Positions 59,823 to 64,000 of a stretch of DNA of 64,000 bases are shown here, piece by piece. How positions within the stretch are numbered: the first letter of the stretch is position 1; each line of letters begins with the position of its first letter. Origin of the DNA: Nyssa sinensis (taxonomy: Eukaryota > Streptophyta > Magnoliopsida > Cornales > Nyssaceae); assembly GCA_008638375.1 (NCBI GenBank), contig CM018038.1:31696383-31760382 (forward strand), in the 5' to 3' direction. The notes under the pieces are model-generated. The model saw only the letters and a program-made list of their open reading frames with translations, was not told the DNA's origin and did not search any database. The translations under genes and the position numbers were made by a program.

Positions 59823-62698
59823 TGTCACGCCCCAAATTTTTAAAACCCAAGGATTGATTGAAAATGGCTTAAAAAGAATTAATAAAATATAATTGAATGG
59901 ATTTAACTGATTACATATTAATTTTTTCATTTTTTCAAAATTAAGAATAAAAAATGCTAACTAGACTTACCCAAGATAAGTTCCAAATACTAGTCAAATA
60001 CCTCCCCAACCAATGGTCAAAAATAGTCTCTAAGTCTTGTCCAAGCATGACCTCTAAGATAGTCCTAAAAATGTCTCTAATATGCCATAAAACAATGGCT
60101 CAAAATGGCCCTAAATATTGTTCAAAAATAACTTAGAAGGTTGACCAAAAATAGCCTAAGACATGGGTAAAAACTAGCCAAAAAGGTTTTTCCTAGGTGG
60201 CTTAAATTGATGGCTAAAGTAGGTTAAAAATTCCTAAAGCATAGACCAAGGATAGGTCAAAAGGCTTACCTAAAGTGGTCAAGGAGGTGGCCAAACATGG
60301 CCTTGAATAATGACTAAACCTATGTTCCAACAAGGTGCTCAACATAACTTGGTATAATGGCCAAAAGTGGCCTAAAAGGGGCTCTAAAAAGGTTATGTCT
60401 AGCATGGGAATCAATGGCCTTGAAATGACTTTAGAAGGCATGTCATGGCATGCCCATGTATCCCTCAAAATGGAGTCAAAGACAACTGCCAACATGGCCT
60501 TGCACGAGGCCAAAATAGGGCTGTGAAGGGTAGGGCAAGACATGGTAGCAAGTGGCAAGGCAGCTGGGCATGGCATGACATGGCAACTGGCTAGGCTGCG
60601 GCGTGCGCGGGCAGGTACAAGGGCATGTGGGTAGGCCGGTATGCGGGGAAGGGCAGCGCGGCATGCGTAGATGCGCGTGCAGGATGGCATGCAGTAGCAG
60701 GGCCTGGGACGGCCAGTGAGGGCGCACACCCGCATGGCTGGACTGCTTGCTAGCTGGTCTGCTAGCCTCCTTACCCCTCATGCTACAGTAATTCCAGTAG
60801 CCATTTTGCTACAATACCAAAATTTTCAACCTTGGCCTAAAAATCTTGATTTTGACATTTTCGGTATCCATTTCAATTCATTTCATCACCAAACTTGGTG
60901 TAGGACCCTATAACATGTAAAATGATCATTTTACCATTTTTTTCCTATTTTTTAACCTGAAGTAATTTTTTACTAATTTTTCCAAGTCTCCTCCTATGCC
61001 CATATTTTCATTTCTTTACCTTTCTTTTTACTCTTAATTCATTTGATTCCTTACTTAAAAAATCTAGGCATGCTCTCCCATTCCACTCAACCTAGTTGCT
61101 ATTCTTGAAAATTTTCACTATAGTCTCCTTTATTTATTGACCTTTTTCCTTATCCTATTCCTCCTCCTTATCCTCCTCAACACTAACAACAATGCCTAAT
61201 AGAACATTTATTTGCACAATTCTATATGTTTAATATCCACAATCATATTTCAAAAATAAGGTAACTACTTGGAGCTCCATGCTCTTCATTCTTATTCAAT
61301 ACACAATTCCATACAATCCAACATAAAATCAAGTTTATAACTTACACAAAGTCTATATTTTAAACATGAAATAAATTTCATAGGGCTTGTGCCCCTATAT
61401 ACAAAATATAGCACTTAGGCCAAATACACTTGAAAGTCTATTTTTCCCTCCATGCTCCAAGACTTCATCAAGTCTCATGTGCCAGGAGTCTCATATGAAA
61501 ATGTAATCCCATGTAGGGTAAGCGCGACAGCTTGTATGACATAATGCTAAATAAAGAATAAAGGTAAGTTGTGGCATATGTAAAGTGAATATTTGTGAGT
61601 TATAAACCCTCCACTTCATTAATGCAATGTAATGGCAATACACATAACACACACATGCAACTCTATGCCCAACATATGTCTCGCTTCAAGGTCCTCTCCC
61701 GTTGGCATGCAAGTACCACTCATTTTGGCCATATTTTGGATTTTTCACCACAGGATCTACACCCTCGTAATGTATAGCACCAAAGTACTCAACACACTCC
61801 ATGTTTTCAAAGATTCACAATATACCAATATGCCTTAATTTATCATGCAATTTCTATGAGGCATTTTATCAAACACAGTGTGGTGTGCCTTAAATCATGC
61901 ATCATACATTAAGCAAACCATAACTTTTAAACTACAAGACTTTGTCTACATGAACATAAGCTATAATATAATCAATTATACATATATTCATGTTATATGT
62001 TCACAATTTTACCAAATTCTTAAAGAATACACAAGTACACAAACTACCAACCTTAGGTTTTCAAAGCAACTATATGTTAGGTAATTTTCTAACATCAAGT
62101 AAGCATGTAAGTCATACAACCAACTTATAAAAATACCAATACACTTAACTCTAATCTTTATTTGTGTTTTGGAAGGTAGAAAGTTGAAAAATCGAGGTTT
62201 TCTTCATGGCCTCTCCCCAAATTCGAAATTTTGCACTTTCTTCAGCCAAGTTATGATATTTTTAACTCCTAAGTGGTCTATTTATACTAAAGGGGTGAAA
62301 ATACCCTTTTGCCCCTAATGAGCCGTGGGACCCCGTTACACTACAGCCTTTCCCGAAACACCTCAAATCGATATTCTTCTTTAACCAAAGTTCTTAAAAT
62401 TATTTTAAACTATATCTTCCAAAAAAAAAAGAAATTCACCTGCTAGAGGGCACGGGCCCACCCGGGCTGGCCTTTTGGGCCTAGTTTTTTACACTATCTC
62501 TGATTTCGCTCAAATTCTCGTAAGAGGTGTATTTTAATATTCTAAGCATATTTTGCTTCTATGAAATACTCAACTTATTCTTTCAAACATAACTTTTATC
62601 TAAATAATGTATGTATAGTGCCCTACCAGGCAACTAACGCATGAATAGTATCCTACCAGCAAAATGAAAAATTTACTCTGATTTTTCAGATCTTTACA
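59823..62698 (-). mobile_element. 2.9-kb solo-LTR-like insertion, third nesting level
   Basis: It starts TGTCACGCCCCAAATTTT and ends GATCTTTACA, flanked by AGTAT at 59818-59822 and 62699-62703, a perfect 5-bp duplication. Excising it restores the CTAGTAAAGTATATAAAAT-type junction seen in the other copies of the host repeat. No gene is present. Its second half resembles bases 1-2000 of the window. Confidence 0.9.
60590..60790. other. GC-rich island inside the insertion
   Basis: About 200 bases rich in GCATGC, GGGCA and GCGCG words in an otherwise AT-rich element, preceded by 500 bases full of AAAATGGCC/CCTAAAAATGG-like words. It creates a minus-strand ORF at 60214-60735 with Cys/Pro/Ala-rich content and no domain, which I do not accept as a gene. 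Confidence 0.55.
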
Positions 62699-62699
62699 A

Positions 62700-63185
62700 G
62701 TATATAAAATATAGACCTTTTCTTTAATTGATTTCTTTTAATTGGTTTCAATTCGGCTCCCTGATTAGACTTGTTCAAGTCCTCGTAATGAGATTAAACG
62801 AAATTGATTACATTCAACGACACTATACCAATCACTAAGGGGTCATTAGACCCTGATAAGGTGGGTAATAGGACTAACCATCCTAGTCAAGTATATAAAA
62901 TATAGACATTTTTTTAATTGATTTCGGTTCGATTCCCTGATTGGACTTGTTTAAGTCCCGTAATGGGATTAAATGAAATTGATTACATTCAATGACACTA
63001 TACCAATCACTAAGGGGTTATTGGACCCTGATAAGGTGGGTAATAGGACTAACCATCCTAGTCAAGTATATAAAGCACAAGTCTTTTTTTAAATTGATTT
63101 CCTTTAATTGGTTTTGGTTCAGTTCTTTGATTAGACTTGTTCAAGTCCCGTAACAAGATTAAATGAAATTGATTACATTCAACAA
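62700..63185 (+). repeat. Tandem copies of the terminal inverted repeat (period ~175 bp)
   Basis: ACTAAGGGGT occurs at 62834 and 63009, 175 bases apart. With the nested insertion removed, the outer copy at 59762 is about 190 bases before the first. Each unit contains GGTGGGTAATAGGACTAACC and the AGACTTGTTCAAGTCC block. Confidence 0.85.
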
Positions 63186-64000
63186 CACTGTACCAATCAT
63201 TCACCAAGAGTGTACATTATGGTAGTGTTTAGAGCTAACTCTACAGTCCAACATAAATACATCATATGTACATGAATATTTGAAAAGGGCACATATACCC
63301 TTAATAAATATAAATGAATAAATACATGAATGTAATTAAGTACTATAGTGATTTTAGTCCATCCTGTACTGCTCCTACAACTATCTTCCATCAAGTCAAT
63401 ACCTATCATTCTCATGAATAGCAGGGGTGAGTCATAACGCTCAGTAGGATTTCCCAAAACACACAAGCAAGCAGAGTGCACAAACTAATGCAAGTCTAAA
63501 GATCACACACTTTAAAACCTTTTATGTATCACAAACACACACTATTAACATATCTCAAGCATAGACATAGGTATAAGCGTCAAGAAGGTGTAGCACCACT
63601 ACATATGGTTTCACAATAATGGTCAAATAGTCAGTATATGGAGGTCGAACACATAACATAAGTAAAAACATTTAATTTCATGAAACACCTCCATTTCCTG
63701 TGTTAATGCCACAATAACAATGTATACATATGTACATAACCAATAATAGGATATAAGTAGAAGCTTACCAATCCCACGAAGTACCTCCATTTCCTGTTTA
63801 AAGCTACAAGAATAATGCATACTTTCAGAGCTAAGTAACCATTCACAAGTGCCACAGTATCATAATCTAGTAGTATACAACCTATCAATAATCATAAGAA
63901 AATATTCATATGAGTGTCAAGGAAATTAATCTTAAATAAATCAATCCACAGCAAAAAGGGATAAAGCCTTATTCCACTCATTTCATTCTCTCAATAATCT

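Larger units (their letters stand above)
59735..64000 (-). mobile_element. Second copy of the inverted-repeat element, running off the window
   Basis: It begins TGTCACACCCCTAACTTG and the ACTAACCATCCTAGTAAAGTA block of the terminal inverted repeat at 29232. After the nested insertion, three tandem partial copies of that repeat follow. From 63190 to the window end the sequence is the reverse complement of the body near 35160-34380 and 32150-31410. It is inserted in the 3' LTR of the copia-type element and is itself interrupted at 59823-62698. The ORFs at 63623-63888 are the counterparts of 31514-31777 and are not thought to be proteins. Confidence 0.78.

Noticed and set aside
60214..60735. 173-residue minus-strand ORF rich in Cys, Pro and Ala
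   Set aside because: It spans the GC-rich island of a non-coding insertion, overlaps another ORF in a second frame and has no recognisable domain.
1..64000. Endogenous viral (pararetrovirus) sequence
   Set aside because: All reverse transcriptase fragments fit copia or Tat-type gypsy elements with LTRs; no movement-protein or coat-protein pattern was seen.

Overview
This is a repeat-dense piece of a plant nuclear genome, most likely a dicot with a large, retrotransposon-rich genome. AT-rich DNA with many (TA)n, (CT)n and (CTA)n runs, Ty1/copia and Ty3/gypsy LTR retrotransposons nested in one another, and one intron-bearing gene with plant-type exon/intron borders all point that way. I cannot name the species. 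I see no bacterial, organellar or viral gene.

The only host gene I can support lies on the minus strand between 39151 and 47482. It is a five-exon deoxynucleoside kinase with a predicted organelle-targeting N-terminus and a helix-hairpin-helix (HhH) segment ahead of the kinase domain. All splice sites are GT/AG, the phases agree, and the predicted protein is 625 residues. Its 5.4-kb last intron holds a 2.2-kb solo-LTR-like insertion flanked by a perfect 5-bp duplication.

Layout: 1-3650 is a decayed LTR-type repeat with short tandem arrays and microsatellites. 3760-5430 is a Ty1/copia pol relic followed by a probable LTR. 9164-22610 is one Tat-lineage Ty3/gypsy element on the minus strand, with two LTRs, gag, protease, RT, RNase H, a second RNase H, integrase, two tandem-repeat arrays after pol and an antisense extra ORF. 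Its integrase is split by a 3.4-kb insertion at 13143-16562. 22611-26479 holds a plus-strand relic with an ORF resembling plant transposon domain PF20167 and a palindrome-rich LTR. 26485-38097 is a minus-strand copia element with LTRs and a perfect TSD (CTTGA), filled by a 6.2-kb non-coding element with long terminal inverted repeats. 38103-48240 is the gene and its flanks. 48240-48610 is a MULE transposase fragment. From 49296 to the right edge lies a large plus-strand copia-type element with gag and coiled-coil ORFs, no visible pol and a second PF20167-like relic. It is invaded at 56353-58358 and, in its 3' LTR, from 59735. That second invader is itself invaded at 59823-62698.

The most informative structural results are four LTR-like, coding-free insertions of 2.0-3.4 kb, each delimited to the base by TG...CA ends and 5-bp target duplications (two perfect, two with one mismatch). 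Others are the antisense ORF with its own TATA box in the Tat element, a PF20167-type ORF that keeps one reading frame through seven stops, and palindromic CGAACGA/CTCGAGCGAG clusters shared by unrelated elements. All domain names rest on reading the translations by eye; no database search was run.
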